64,000 nt of DNA from Streptomyces werraensis (GCA_014656175.1 BNBX01000005.1:138117-202116); one strand, 5' to 3'; positions 44,633-53,695 are shown, numbered from the stretch's first letter. Notes: generated by a model not told the origin, from the sequence alone. Numbers and translations: made by a program.

Positions 44633-45268
44633 TTGAGACAGAACCAGGGCCAGCCCGAACCTGACAAGCGCACGCGGCGGCGCGAAGTCCTCCAGGTGAG
44701 GAACGGATTGACGGCCGATGACGTTCAGGGGCACGCCGCCGCCCTGGCCCGCCGGGCGCTCGCGCTGCCCGAGCTGGCCGGGGCCCGCACGGTGGCCGCG
44801 TACGTCTCCGTGGGAAGCGAACCGGGCACGCCGGCGCTGCTGGACGCGCTGCGCGCCCGGGGCGTGCGGGTGCTGCTGCCCGCGCTGCTGCCCGACAACG
44901 ACCTGGCGTGGGGCGTGTACCGGGGCCCGGACTCCCTGCTGCCCGCACGTCACGGCGGCGGGCGGATGACGCTGCTCGAGCCCGCCGGGGAGCGGCTGGG
45001 GCCCGATGCCGTGACGGAGGCGGACGCCGTGCTGCTGCCCGGTCTCTCGGTGGACGCCCGCGGAATGCGCCTGGGCCGCGGCGGCGGCTCCTACGACCGT
45101 GTCCTCGCCCGCCTGGAGCGGGCGCGGGTGCGTCCGGCGCTGGTGGTGCTGCTGTACGACTGGGAGGTCGTGGAGCGGGTGCCGGCGGAGCCGCACGACC
45201 GGCCGGTGGACGCGGTGGTGACCCCGTCCGGGGTGCGGCGGTTCGGCCGGCCCGCCCCGGAGGCCTGA
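44633..45268 (+). CDS. 5-formyltetrahydrofolate cyclo-ligase
   Basis: The 211-residue enzyme converts 5-formyl-THF to 5,10-methenyl-THF with ATP, rescuing folate from a dead end. Motifs: KRTRRREVLQVR near the start, PALLPDNDLAWGVY, and the C-terminal LPGLSVDARGMRLGRGGGSYDR signature. The TTG start lies shortly after the palindrome and may be leaderless. It is divergent from galU and converges on the penicillin acylase gene. Confidence 0.9.
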   Translation: MRQNQGQPEPDKRTRRREVLQVRNGLTADDVQGHAAALARRALALPELAGARTVAAYVSVGSEPGTPALLDALRARGVRVLLPALLPDNDLAWGVYRGPDSLLPARHGGGRMTLLEPAGERLGPDAVTEADAVLLPGLSVDARGMRLGRGGGSYDRVLARLERARVRPALVVLLYDWEVVERVPAEPHDRPVDAVVTPSGVRRFGRPAPEA

Positions 45269-45276
45269 GAGACGCG

Positions 45277-45308
45277 GGCCGGCCTCCACGCGCGCGTGGA
45301 GGCCGGCC
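45277..45308. terminator. strong bidirectional hairpin between convergent genes
   Basis: A 32-nt perfect palindrome, left arm GGCCGGCCTCCACGCG, lies between the stops of the convergent cyclo-ligase and acylase genes (8 and 27 bp away). Confidence 0.85.
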
Positions 45309-45335
45309 GTCGTGTCCGCGGGGTGCGGCGGCGGG

Positions 45336-48152
45336 TCAGGGCTTGAGCACCAGGTGGTCGGTGGTGGAGTCCTCGACCGCCTTCTCCGAGTAGGCCCACT
45401 CCAGCAGTTCGCCCTCGGCCCACTTGTCCGTCTGGTCGACGTAGTGGGCGTTGTAGGCGTGCCCGGAGGCGCCGGTGAGGTTGATCCAGCGGGACTTGTC
45501 GAGGTCGCCGAGGTTGACGACCATCCGCATGGACGGCACCCACACCACCCCGTAGCCGCCGGCGGCGTTCCAGCCGGTGGCGTTGACGGTGGCCTCGCCG
45601 CCGCCGAGCTTCCACGGGCCGCGGTTGAGCACGTACTTCACGAAGCCGGGCCCGTCGGTGCCGAGCGTCTGGTTGTCCAGGAACAGGCGGTGCAGCCGGC
45701 CCCAGCTCCAGGTGTCGATGTCCTTGCCGAGCTTGGCGGTCAGCTCCCAACGGGCGTCGATCAGGGCCCGCTTGAACAGCTGGTCGCGGTTCTCGGCGGC
45801 GGGCCGGGTGCCGCGCTTCGGCGTGGTCCACCACTCGCTGTCCTCGTCGGCCATCAGCCGGCGGACCACCTCGAACCAGCGGTCGCCGCCGTCCGGCTGC
45901 GCCTGGCTCGCGGAGCGCTGGCCGCACTCGCGGACCTTGCCCGCCTCGTCGGCCGGACCGGTGGTGTTGGCCGGCTCGACCCACAGGCACTGGCCCTTGA
46001 CCCGCACCTCCTTGGGCAGCTTGTGCCCGAAGGAGAGCTTGAGGATGTTGCGCCAGACGGAGTTGAAGTACGCGGCGGCCGCCGAGTCGGCGTCCTGGGT
46101 GTAGTCCCAGCCCTCCAGCAGCTTCTGCGCCTCGCGGACGTGCTCGTCGTCGACATCGATCTTGAGCAGTTCGGGCACCAGCAGCTTGGCGACGGCGCTG
46201 GAGTTGTCCAGCTGCATCTGCCGCATGTCGTCCGTGGAGATCTTCCCGCCGTCCTTGATCTTCGACTGGATCAGGTCGTTGATCCGCTGGCTGCGGGCGC
46301 CGTAGCCCCAGTCGGTGGTCAGCGTGTACGGGTAGTCCTCGTCGACGACGGCCTGGTTGGCGGTGACGATGTAGCCGCGCTCCGGGTCGAACTCGTAGGG
46401 CAGTTCGTCCTGGTCGACCCAGCCGGTCCACTCGTAGTCCGGGTCCCAGCCGGGGGCGGGGACGGAACCGTCGTGCTTCTCCGCCCGGGTCGGGATCCTG
46501 CCCGGCAGGGTGTAGCCGATGTGGCCCTCGGTGTCCGCGTAGACGAGGTTCTGCGAGGGGACCTCGAACAGCTCGGAGGCCTCGCGGAAGTCGTCCCAGT
46601 CCTTGGCGCGGTTGATCGCGAAGACGGCGTCCATGGTGCGGCCGGGGTCCAGGGCGGTCCAGCGCAGCGCCACGGCGTACCCGTCGCCCCGGTCCGGGGC
46701 GGACCTGTCGACGGTGGCCTTCTTGCCGGTCTTCACCAGCTCGTCCGAACGGTCGGACAGCAGCGGGCCGTTGTTGGTCTCCCGCACGACGATCTTCCGG
46801 GAGGCGCCGCCGGCGACCTTGATGGTCTCCTCGCGCGTCTCGAACGGCACCACCTTGTCGCCGTACTGGTAGCCGTCGCCGGTGATCTTCTCCAGGTAGA
46901 GGTCGGTGACGTCCACGCCGGAGTTGGTCAGGCCCCAGGCGATGTCCTGGTTGTGGCCGATTATCACGCCGGGCATGCCCGCGAAGGTGTACCCCGTGAC
47001 GTCGTAGCGGCAGTTGTCGGAGACGCTGCGGCAGTGCAGGCCCATCTGGTACCAGACGGACGGCAGCGAGGCCGACAGGTGCGGGTCGTTGGCGAGCAGC
47101 GGCTTGCCGGAGACGGTGTGGTCGCCGGAGACGACCCAGGAGTTGGAGCCGATGCCGTCGCCGTTCACGCCGACGGCGGTGGGGAGGTCCTCCAGCACCC
47201 GCTGGAGGCCGGTGAGCTGGCTCTCGAAGCCGGCCGCGTCGCCCTCCGCACCGGCTCCCGTGCCGCCTTCCGTGCCGCCGCCGAGCTCCGAACCGGCGCC
47301 CTCGCCCGAGCCGGTCCCGTCGCCCTCGCCCTCACCGTCACCCGAGCCGCCCTCGGCCTCGAACGTGCCGCTGCCCTCGTCGTAGCCGCCCTCCTGCACG
47401 ATCGGCTTGTTCCGGCTGTACGGGTACGACGGATACAGGTCGGCGATCTGCTTCGGGCCGAGGCGGCTGGTCAGCAGCGCCCGGTCGATCTCGTCCTGCA
47501 TGTTGCCGCGCAGATCCCAGGCCATCGCCTTCAGCCAGGCCACGGAGTCGACCGGCGTCCACGCGCCGGGCTTGTAGTCGTTCTCGAAGCTCAGCGCCGC
47601 GTACTCGAGGGAGATGTCCTTGCCCTCCTTGCCCTCCAGGTAGGCGTTGACGCCCTTGGCGTACGCCTGGAGGTACTTCTTGGTGGCGGGCGAGAGCTTC
47701 TCCTCGTACTCCTGCTTCGCGACCCGGTCCCAGCCGAGGGTGCGCAGGAACGCGTCGTTGTCGACCTGGCCCGCGCCGAACATCTCCGACAGCCGGCCGG
47801 ACGTCATGTGCCGGCGCACGTCCATCTCGTAGAACCGGTCCTGCGCCTGGACGTAGCCCTGCGCCATGAACAGGTCCTCGTCGGAGGAGGCGTAGATCTG
47901 CGGGATGCCGTAGCCGTCGCGTCTGACGTCGACGGGCCCGGACAGTCCCTCGAGGGTGATCGACCCCTTGGTCTGCGGGAAGGAGGCGCGCACGGTACTG
48001 ACGGACCAGTACGCCCCGTAGGCGACGCCTCCGATCAGGGCCAGCACCAGGACGAGCACGAGGAGGCGGCCTTTGCGCCCCTTCTTCCTGCCGGACGTGC
48101 CGGCGGCCTGCTGACCCGTGGAGGCGGCGGCGGCGGTGGTGTCGGTGGGCAT
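45336..48152 (-). CDS. penicillin acylase-family Ntn-hydrolase (membrane-anchored)
   Basis: The 938-residue S45 family member has a cytoplasmic Ala/Thr-rich head, a membrane helix (about 29-48, LLVLVLVLALIGGVAYGAYW), the alpha chain, and the beta chain starting at Ser336 in GSNSWVVSG, the autocatalytic nucleophile. A low-complexity Gly/Ser/Glu stretch of about 40 residues (EGGSGDGEGEGDG...) precedes the processing site and probably acts as the excised spacer. It may deacylate cephalosporins, N-acyl homoserine lactones, or lipid compounds. The ATG before PTDTTAAAA was chosen over an upstream ATG with an unrelated leader. Confidence 0.88.
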   Translation of the reverse strand: MPTDTTAAAASTGQQAAGTSGRKKGRKGRLLVLVLVLALIGGVAYGAYWSVSTVRASFPQTKGSITLEGLSGPVDVRRDGYGIPQIYASSDEDLFMAQGYVQAQDRFYEMDVRRHMTSGRLSEMFGAGQVDNDAFLRTLGWDRVAKQEYEEKLSPATKKYLQAYAKGVNAYLEGKEGKDISLEYAALSFENDYKPGAWTPVDSVAWLKAMAWDLRGNMQDEIDRALLTSRLGPKQIADLYPSYPYSRNKPIVQEGGYDEGSGTFEAEGGSGDGEGEGDGTGSGEGAGSELGGGTEGGTGAGAEGDAAGFESQLTGLQRVLEDLPTAVGVNGDGIGSNSWVVSGDHTVSGKPLLANDPHLSASLPSVWYQMGLHCRSVSDNCRYDVTGYTFAGMPGVIIGHNQDIAWGLTNSGVDVTDLYLEKITGDGYQYGDKVVPFETREETIKVAGGASRKIVVRETNNGPLLSDRSDELVKTGKKATVDRSAPDRGDGYAVALRWTALDPGRTMDAVFAINRAKDWDDFREASELFEVPSQNLVYADTEGHIGYTLPGRIPTRAEKHDGSVPAPGWDPDYEWTGWVDQDELPYEFDPERGYIVTANQAVVDEDYPYTLTTDWGYGARSQRINDLIQSKIKDGGKISTDDMRQMQLDNSSAVAKLLVPELLKIDVDDEHVREAQKLLEGWDYTQDADSAAAAYFNSVWRNILKLSFGHKLPKEVRVKGQCLWVEPANTTGPADEAGKVRECGQRSASQAQPDGGDRWFEVVRRLMADEDSEWWTTPKRGTRPAAENRDQLFKRALIDARWELTAKLGKDIDTWSWGRLHRLFLDNQTLGTDGPGFVKYVLNRGPWKLGGGEATVNATGWNAAGGYGVVWVPSMRMVVNLGDLDKSRWINLTGASGHAYNAHYVDQTDKWAEGELLEWAYSEKAVEDSTTDHLVLKP

Positions 48153-48295
48153 CGCTGTCCTTGCTGTCCTAACGCGAGCGGCAGGTCGGGCTGTGCTTTT
48201 AACTGAGCGCTGGAGCAACGATAGGCGCAGGGCTCCGCGCCCCTTGACGCGGAGTGGGGAACCAGCCCGGACGGGCGTTCGATCTTGCCGCCTTT

Positions 48296-48316
48296 CGCGT
48301 CAAGAACGCGTCAAGA
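48296..48316 (+). promoter_or_regulatory. direct repeat upstream of the antiporter
   Basis: The 10-mer CGCGTCAAGA occurs twice with an 11-bp period, about one helical turn, in the gap between the divergent acylase and antiporter genes. It could be a response-regulator-type binding site. The rest of this 290-bp gap holds no recognisable gene. Confidence 0.4.
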
Positions 48317-48441
48317 GTTAGGTAAGGTAACGAAGTAGTTCGCCGTGACAATCGAAGCGGTTCGCCCGGAAAGCGGGCGCATCGCCCGCGACGGACGCGC
48401 GCTCCCTCACGGGTGCGCCAGGGCCGGGGAAGGGAACGCCG

Positions 48442-49956
48442 CTGACTGTCCACCACCTCAACCAGCTCCTGCTCGTGTGCTCGGTCGTTCTGCTCGTCGC
48501 CGTGGCGGCGGTCCGGATCTCCTCGCGCAGCGGGCTCCCCAGCCTGCTCGTCTACCTGGGCATCGGCATCGCCATCGGCCAGGACGGCATCGGCGACATC
48601 CAGTTCGACAACGCCGAGTTGACCCAGGTCATCGGGTACGCGGCCCTGGTCGTGATCCTCGCCGAGGGCGGTCTGGGCACGAAGTGGACCGAAATCAGAC
48701 CGGTCCTGCCCTCGGCCGCCGCGCTGGCACTGGCCGGCGTCGCGGTGAGCGTCGGCGTGACGGCCACGGCGGCGCACCTGCTGATCGGGCTGGAGTGGCG
48801 GCAGGCGCTCATCATCGGCGCGGTCGTCTCCTCGACGGACGCGGCGGCCGTCTTCTCGGTGCTGCGGAAGGTGCCGCTGCCCGCGCGGGTGCGGGGGACC
48901 CTGGAGGCCGAGTCCGGCTTCAACGACGCCCCCGTCGTGATCCTCGTGGTGGCCTTCTCCACGGCCGGTCCGGTCGAGCACTGGTACGTGCTGATCGGCG
49001 AGATCCTCCTGGAGCTGGCGATCGGCGCCGCCATCGGCCTCGCCGTCGGCTGGCTCGGCGCCTGGGGCCTGCGGCACGTGGCGCTGCCCGCCTCCGGCCT
49101 CTACCCCATCGCCGTCATGGCCATCGCGGTCACCGCCTACGCGGCCGGCGCGCTCGTCCACGGCAGCGGCTTCCTCGCCGTCTACCTCGCCTCGATGCTG
49201 CTCGGCAACGCCGGACTGCCGCACTGGCCCGCCACCCGCGGCTTCGCCGAGGGGCTCGGCTGGCTCGCCCAGATCGGCATGTTCGTACTGCTCGGCCTGC
49301 TGGTCACCCCGCACGAACTCGGCGACGACATCGTGCCCGCGCTGGTCGTCGGGCTGGTGCTCACGATGGTGGCCCGTCCGCTCAGCGTCGTCGCCTGCCT
49401 GGTGCCGTTCCGGGTGCCCTGGCAGGAGCAGACCCTGATGTCCTGGGCGGGACTGCGCGGCGCCGTGCCCATCATCCTGGCGACCATCCCGATGGTGCAG
49501 GGCGTCGACGGCAGCGAGCGGATCTTCAACATCGTCTTCCTGCTGGTCGTCGTCTACACCCTGGTGCAGGGCCCGACGCTGCCCGGGCTGGCCCGGCTGC
49601 TGCGGCTCGGCGACTCCGGCGCCGCCGACCTGGGCGTCGAGTCGGCGCCCCTGGAGCGGCTGCGCGGCCATCTGCTGTCGGTCACCGTCCCCTCCGGGTC
49701 GCGGATGCACGGTGTCGAGGTCGGCGAACTGCGGCTGCCCGCCGGGTCCGCGGTCACCCTCGTCGTGCGGGACGGGACGTCCTTCGTGCCGTCGCCGGAG
49801 ACGATGCTGCGCCGCGGGGACGAACTCCTCGTCGTCGCCACCGACCCGGTACGGGACGCGGCGGAGCGCCGGCTGCGCGCGGTCGCCCGGGGCGGCAAGC
49901 TCGCCGGCTGGCTGGGCAACGGCCGCGACACCGAAGGATCGCAGGCCGGACGCTGA
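48442..49956 (+). CDS. potassium/proton antiporter (CPA1 family) with TrkA_C domain
   Basis: The protein has about 11-12 membrane helices (about 10-400) of the monovalent cation:proton antiporter-1 type, with SSTDAAAVFSVLRKVPLP and ESGFNDAPVV (ion-binding Asp/Asn). A C-terminal TrkA_C/RCK_C nucleotide-binding domain follows (about 425-495, LLSVTVPSGSRMHGVEVGELRLP). A GTG at 48475 would start inside the first helix. Extending upstream gives the family-like LTVHHLNQLLLV from a CTG at 48442 behind AAGGGAA. That CTG start is preferred, giving 504 residues. Confidence 0.82.
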   Translation: MTVHHLNQLLLVCSVVLLVAVAAVRISSRSGLPSLLVYLGIGIAIGQDGIGDIQFDNAELTQVIGYAALVVILAEGGLGTKWTEIRPVLPSAAALALAGVAVSVGVTATAAHLLIGLEWRQALIIGAVVSSTDAAAVFSVLRKVPLPARVRGTLEAESGFNDAPVVILVVAFSTAGPVEHWYVLIGEILLELAIGAAIGLAVGWLGAWGLRHVALPASGLYPIAVMAIAVTAYAAGALVHGSGFLAVYLASMLLGNAGLPHWPATRGFAEGLGWLAQIGMFVLLGLLVTPHELGDDIVPALVVGLVLTMVARPLSVVACLVPFRVPWQEQTLMSWAGLRGAVPIILATIPMVQGVDGSERIFNIVFLLVVVYTLVQGPTLPGLARLLRLGDSGAADLGVESAPLERLRGHLLSVTVPSGSRMHGVEVGELRLPAGSAVTLVVRDGTSFVPSPETMLRRGDELLVVATDPVRDAAERRLRAVARGGKLAGWLGNGRDTEGSQAGR

Positions 49957-50180
49957 GAGGGTGCTCACTTTCACAGGCGGGCACGCCGTCGACCTCTGTA
50001 TCATGAAGCGACCCCAGATCGGACCAACTCTGCCTGACGCAGAGCTGGCGCGACCGTATGGCGGCCGGGCGCCCTGAGCTGTGGCGCCGGTATCTACCGC
50101 AGTCAGCGCAAGAGGACAGCTCTCGGCGTGCCCGCGCGACCGCGCGCGGGGCGCTACCAGGTGGCGGAAAGGCACGGGCC

Positions 50181-51473
50181 GTGGCATCCACGGTCACCAC
50201 GTCGAAGGACTCGGCGGCCACCTCCCGACCGGGATACGGCCGCCTGCTGCGCACCCGCGGCGCGTGGACGTTCCTGCTCCCCGGCTTCGCGGCACGCCAG
50301 CCGTTCGCGATGCTCACCCTGTCCATCGTGCTGCTCGTCCAGCACACCACCGGCTCCTACGGCGCGGCCGGCGCCGTCGCGGCCGTCACCGGCGTCTCCA
50401 TGGCGCTGTTCGCCCCGTACACCGGCCGGCTCGCCGACCGCCACGGCCAGCGTGCCGTGCTGGTGCCGGGCGTGCTGGTGCACGCGGCGGCCGGACTCGC
50501 CCTCACCGCCCTCGCGCTGAACGACGCCCCCCTGTGGGCGCTGTTCGCCGCGGCCGTCCCCACCGGCGCCTCCGTGCCACAGGTCGGGCCGATGGTCCGC
50601 GCCCGCTGGGGCGTCCGCCTCAAGGGCTCCCCGCTGATGGCGACCGCCGCGGCCTTCGAGTCCGTCACCGACGAGTTCACCTTCGTCGTCGGCCCGCTGC
50701 TCGCCACCGCCCTGTGCACGACGGTCGATCCGTCCGCGGGCCTGGTCACCGAGGCCGCGCTCACCCTGGTCGGCGGTCTGCTGTTCGCCGCGCAGAAGGG
50801 CACCCAGCCGCCGGTCGCCACGACCGCCGACGGTCACCCGCGCGTACGGCACGCCTCCGCGCTGCGCGTGCCCGGCGTGCGCGTGCTGATCGTGACGTTC
50901 CTCGGCATCGGCTCCGTCTTCGGCGGTATGCAGGTCTCCCTGGCCGCGTTCACCGAGTCCATCGGCGAACCCGGCCTCAACGGCGTCCTCTACGGCGTCT
51001 TCGCCGCCGGCAACATGCTCGCGGGGCTCGCCTGCGGCGCGATCGCCTGGAAGGTCGCCCCGCAGCGCCGCCTGGTCGTCGCCTACGCCGCCCTCGCGCT
51101 GGCCGCGTCCGCGCTGTGGACGGCCGACTCGGCGCTGCTGCTGGGCGCGCTCGGCCTGCTGGTCGGCATGTGCATCGCCCCGGCGCTGATCACCGGCTAC
51201 ACGCTGGTGGAGAGCCTCGTCCCGGCGGGCGCCCGCACCGAGGCGTTCACCTGGCTGACCGGCGCCGTCGCGCTGGGCCAGGCCGCCGCCGTCACCGTCG
51301 CCGGACAGTTCGAGGACCGGCTGTGGGACGGCGCCGGATTCCTGGTGCCGATGGGCGGCACGCTGCTCGCCCTGGCGACCCTGCTGGCGCTGCGCTCGCG
51401 GCTCGCGGGTGCTCCGCGCGGGCGTACGGTCGCACGTGGCATGGGTCACCGCGAGCCCGTCGCAGTGGACTAG
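50181..51473 (+). CDS. MFS transporter
   Basis: This 430-residue major facilitator protein has about 12 membrane helices and the loop 2-3 motif YTGRLADRHGQRAVLVPG. It lies in the general exporter branch with no clear substrate. The GTG before ASTVTTSKD follows GGAAAGG; earlier starts would add an arginine-rich leader not expected for a transporter. The upstream 220 bp contain no other gene. Its 3' end lies 30 bp before a CIRCE element. Confidence 0.85.
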   Translation: MASTVTTSKDSAATSRPGYGRLLRTRGAWTFLLPGFAARQPFAMLTLSIVLLVQHTTGSYGAAGAVAAVTGVSMALFAPYTGRLADRHGQRAVLVPGVLVHAAAGLALTALALNDAPLWALFAAAVPTGASVPQVGPMVRARWGVRLKGSPLMATAAAFESVTDEFTFVVGPLLATALCTTVDPSAGLVTEAALTLVGGLLFAAQKGTQPPVATTADGHPRVRHASALRVPGVRVLIVTFLGIGSVFGGMQVSLAAFTESIGEPGLNGVLYGVFAAGNMLAGLACGAIAWKVAPQRRLVVAYAALALAASALWTADSALLLGALGLLVGMCIAPALITGYTLVESLVPAGARTEAFTWLTGAVALGQAAAVTVAGQFEDRLWDGAGFLVPMGGTLLALATLLALRSRLAGAPRGRTVARGMGHREPVAVD

Positions 51474-51503
51474 GCCCACGGAATGCGTCACTATGGACCG
51501 TCG

Positions 51504-51530
51504 TTAGCACTCATTGAGTGAGAGTGCCAG
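51504..51530 (+). promoter_or_regulatory. CIRCE element (HrcA operator)
   Basis: TTAGCACTC-N9-GAGTGCCAG matches the CIRCE consensus TTAGCACTC-N9-GAGTGCTAA at 16 of 18 arm positions, with the exact 9-bp spacer. It lies directly before the ribosome-binding site of the FmdB-type gene. HrcA bound here would repress it until heat or protein-folding stress. Confidence 0.85.
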
Positions 51531-51540
51531 GAGGAAGACA

Positions 51541-51852
51541 GTGCCGACCTACCAGTACCAGTGCACCGAGTGCGGCGAGGGCCTCGAGGCGGTGCAGAAG
51601 TTCACCGACGACGCTCTGACCGAGTGCCCCAGCTGCCAGGGCCGCCTGAAGAAGGTGTTCTCCGCGGTCGGCATCGTCTTCAAGGGTTCCGGTTTCTACC
51701 GCAACGACAGCCGCGGCTCCTCGTCGAGCTCCTCGCCGGCGTCGTCGAAGTCCTCCGGGTCCTCGTCCTCGAGCTCCTCGTCGTCGGACTCCGCTTCCGG
51801 CTCGTCCTCGTCCGGTTCCTCCGGCAGCTCGACGAGCACGACGGCGGCCTGA
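51541..51852 (+). CDS. FmdB-family zinc-ribbon protein
   Basis: The 103-residue product has an FmdB-type zinc ribbon at the N terminus (about 1-42; YQYQCTECGEGLEAVQKF ... CPSCQGRLKKVFS, four Cys) and a C-terminal tail of about 45 residues that is almost all Ser, Gly and Ala, probably disordered. The GTG start follows AGGAGGAAG. Members of this family are predicted regulators or chaperone-like small proteins. The CIRCE element in its leader points to the heat-shock regulon. Confidence 0.88.
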   Translation: MPTYQYQCTECGEGLEAVQKFTDDALTECPSCQGRLKKVFSAVGIVFKGSGFYRNDSRGSSSSSSPASSKSSGSSSSSSSSSDSASGSSSSGSSGSSTSTTAA

Positions 51853-51873
51853 CCGCCTGACGCGCGCTTCCCG

Positions 51874-51904
51874 GGGCCCTGCCGTCTCCCGACGGCGGGG
51901 TCCT
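51874..51904 (+). terminator. hairpin after the FmdB gene
   Basis: Stem GGGGCCCTGCCGTC / GACGGCGGGGTCCT (with G-U pairs and one mismatch) has a 4-nt loop TCCC, and lies 22 bp after the stop. Confidence 0.6.
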
Positions 51905-51981
51905 CGGCGTTTTCCGGCACCCCCCGAGGACGGCCGACGGGGCTGCCTCCCGGCGTTTCCGGGTGCCGTTAGGGTCGGGCC

Positions 51982-52824
51982 ATGGCGAACATGGCGAACG
52001 CCGAGATCGGCGTGATCGGCGGATCCGGCTTCTACTCCTTCCTCGACGACGTGACCGAGGTCCAGGTCGACACCCCTTACGGGGCGCCCAGCGACTCCCT
52101 CTTCCTCGGCGAGGTGGCCGGCCGGAGGGTCGCCTTCCTGCCCCGGCACGGACGCGGCCACCACCTGCCCCCGCACCGCATCAACTACCGCGCCAACCTG
52201 TGGGCGCTGCGGTCGGTGGGCGTGCGCCAGGTCCTCGGCCCGTGCGCGGTGGGCGGCCTGCGCCCCGAGTACGGCCCCGGCACGCTCCTGGTGCCGGACC
52301 AGCTCGTGGACCGCACCAAGTCCCGGGTCAACACGTACTTCGACGGGCTGCCGCTGCCCGACGGCACCGTGCCGAACGTCGTCCATGTGTCCCTGGCCGA
52401 CCCCTACTGCCCCACCGGACGGGCGTCCGCGCTGAAGGCGGCGCGCGGCCGGGACTGGGAGGCGGTCGACGGCGGCACGCTGGTCGTCGTCGAGGGCCCG
52501 CGTTTCTCCACCCGCGCCGAGTCGCTGTGGCACCAGGCGCAGGGCTGGTCCGTGGTGGGCATGACCGGGCACCCGGAGGCGGCGCTCGCCCGTGAGCTGG
52601 AGCTCTGCTACACGTCGTTGACGCTGGTCACGGACCTGGACGCGGGTGCCGAGACGGGTGAGGGCGTCTCCCACGACGAGGTGCTGCAGGTGTTCGCGGC
52701 GAACGTGGACCGGCTGCGGGGGGTGCTGTTCGACGCGGTGGCGGCGTTGCCGTCGACGGAGGAGCGGGACTGTCTGTGCGCGTCGGCGCTGGGGGGGATG
52801 GATCCGGGGTTCGCGTTGCCGTAG
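51982..52824 (+). CDS. S-methyl-5'-thioadenosine phosphorylase
   Basis: The 280-residue PNP/MTAP type 2 protein splits 5'-methylthioadenosine (or a related purine nucleoside) with phosphate. Motifs: IGVIGGSGFYSFLDD, FLPRHGRGHHLPPHRINYRANLWAL, VEGPRFSTRAES and VGMTGHPEAALARELELCYTSL. The RHGRGH.. phosphate site and the absence of the bacterial Asn favour MTA over inosine. The ATG has MANMANAEIG; a second ATG nine bases on is possible. Confidence 0.9.
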   Translation: MANMANAEIGVIGGSGFYSFLDDVTEVQVDTPYGAPSDSLFLGEVAGRRVAFLPRHGRGHHLPPHRINYRANLWALRSVGVRQVLGPCAVGGLRPEYGPGTLLVPDQLVDRTKSRVNTYFDGLPLPDGTVPNVVHVSLADPYCPTGRASALKAARGRDWEAVDGGTLVVVEGPRFSTRAESLWHQAQGWSVVGMTGHPEAALARELELCYTSLTLVTDLDAGAETGEGVSHDEVLQVFAANVDRLRGVLFDAVAALPSTEERDCLCASALGGMDPGFALP

Positions 52825-53018
52825 GCGGCGGGCCGCGAACGCGGCGGCGGGCGGGCTGCGCGGAGGCGCGGCGCCAAGGAGGTGCGGAACGCGGAGGCGC
52901 TCGTTCGGGTGGGGCGGTTTTCCACAACCGAGGATGTGTTCACAGCCCCCGGCGGGATTCCGTCGGGGGCTTCATCGTGGGGTGCGCAAGCCGTTCCCGC
53001 GTCCCAGGTGGTGGTCCC

Positions 53019-53642
53019 GTGTCCATGTCGTCCATGACGTCCGCGCCCTCTGCGCCCTCTGCGTCGTCCGCGTCGTCCGCGGACCGTCGTTCCGCGTTCC
53101 CGCGTCCGCACGGCGCCGATGTGCCGCCGCCGTGCGGGGTGCCCCCGTTCGACCCGGTGCGGGTGCGCGGTGCGCTGCCGCTCGCGGGCCGGCTGGCGCG
53201 GCACCGGAGGCGGGCGGTGGCGGTCGGTCTCGCGGTGACCGCGGCGGCGCTCGTCGCAGCGGCCCCGAGGGACACCGACCGCTCGCGCGGACACCCCGAG
53301 CCGGCCAGGGCGGCGGCCGGGACACCCGTGGCGTCCGGCGACGACGACCGTCCCGTAGGGCAGCGGCGCGCGGGCACGACGGTCGGCGCGCCGGTGCGGA
53401 TCGCCGACGCGGCCACGGTCCGGCTGCTGCGGCCCGGCGACCGGGTCGACGTGATCGCGGCCGGGGAGTCGGTGTCCGGCTCACAGGCGCGGGTGGTCGC
53501 GCGCGGGGTGCGGGTCACGGAGGTGCCGGAGCCGCCGGGCGACGACGGGGGCGCCCTGGTCGTCCTGTCGGTGCCGCGCGACACGGCGGCCGAGCTGGCG
53601 GGCGCGAGCGCGACGGCACGGCTGGCGGTGACGCTGTGGTGA
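53019..53642 (+). CDS. SAF-domain (CpaB/RcpC-like) membrane protein
   Basis: This 207-residue protein has a disordered Ser/Ala-rich head, a membrane helix (about 62-80, RAVAVGLAVTAAALVAAAP) and an extracytoplasmic SAF/CpaB-like domain (about 115-205; VRIADAATVRLLRPGDRVDVIAA). Such domains assemble with secretin or pilus systems in other bacteria, but no pilus gene is nearby. The GTG start has AGGTGG upstream; the ATG at 53025 is an alternative. Confidence 0.75.
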   Translation: MSMSSMTSAPSAPSASSASSADRRSAFPRPHGADVPPPCGVPPFDPVRVRGALPLAGRLARHRRRAVAVGLAVTAAALVAAAPRDTDRSRGHPEPARAAAGTPVASGDDDRPVGQRRAGTTVGAPVRIADAATVRLLRPGDRVDVIAAGESVSGSQARVVARGVRVTEVPEPPGDDGGALVVLSVPRDTAAELAGASATARLAVTLW

Positions 53643-53695
53643 GGCGCGCGGCGCCGGGCGCCGTGACCGGCCGGTGTCCGACCCCGCCCGCGCCC

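Noticed and set aside
48317..48336. TTAGGTAAGGTAACG resembling an iron (DmdR/IdeR) box upstream of the antiporter.
   Set aside because: Only about 10 of 19 positions fit the consensus and the second half-site is lost; the antiporter is not an iron gene.
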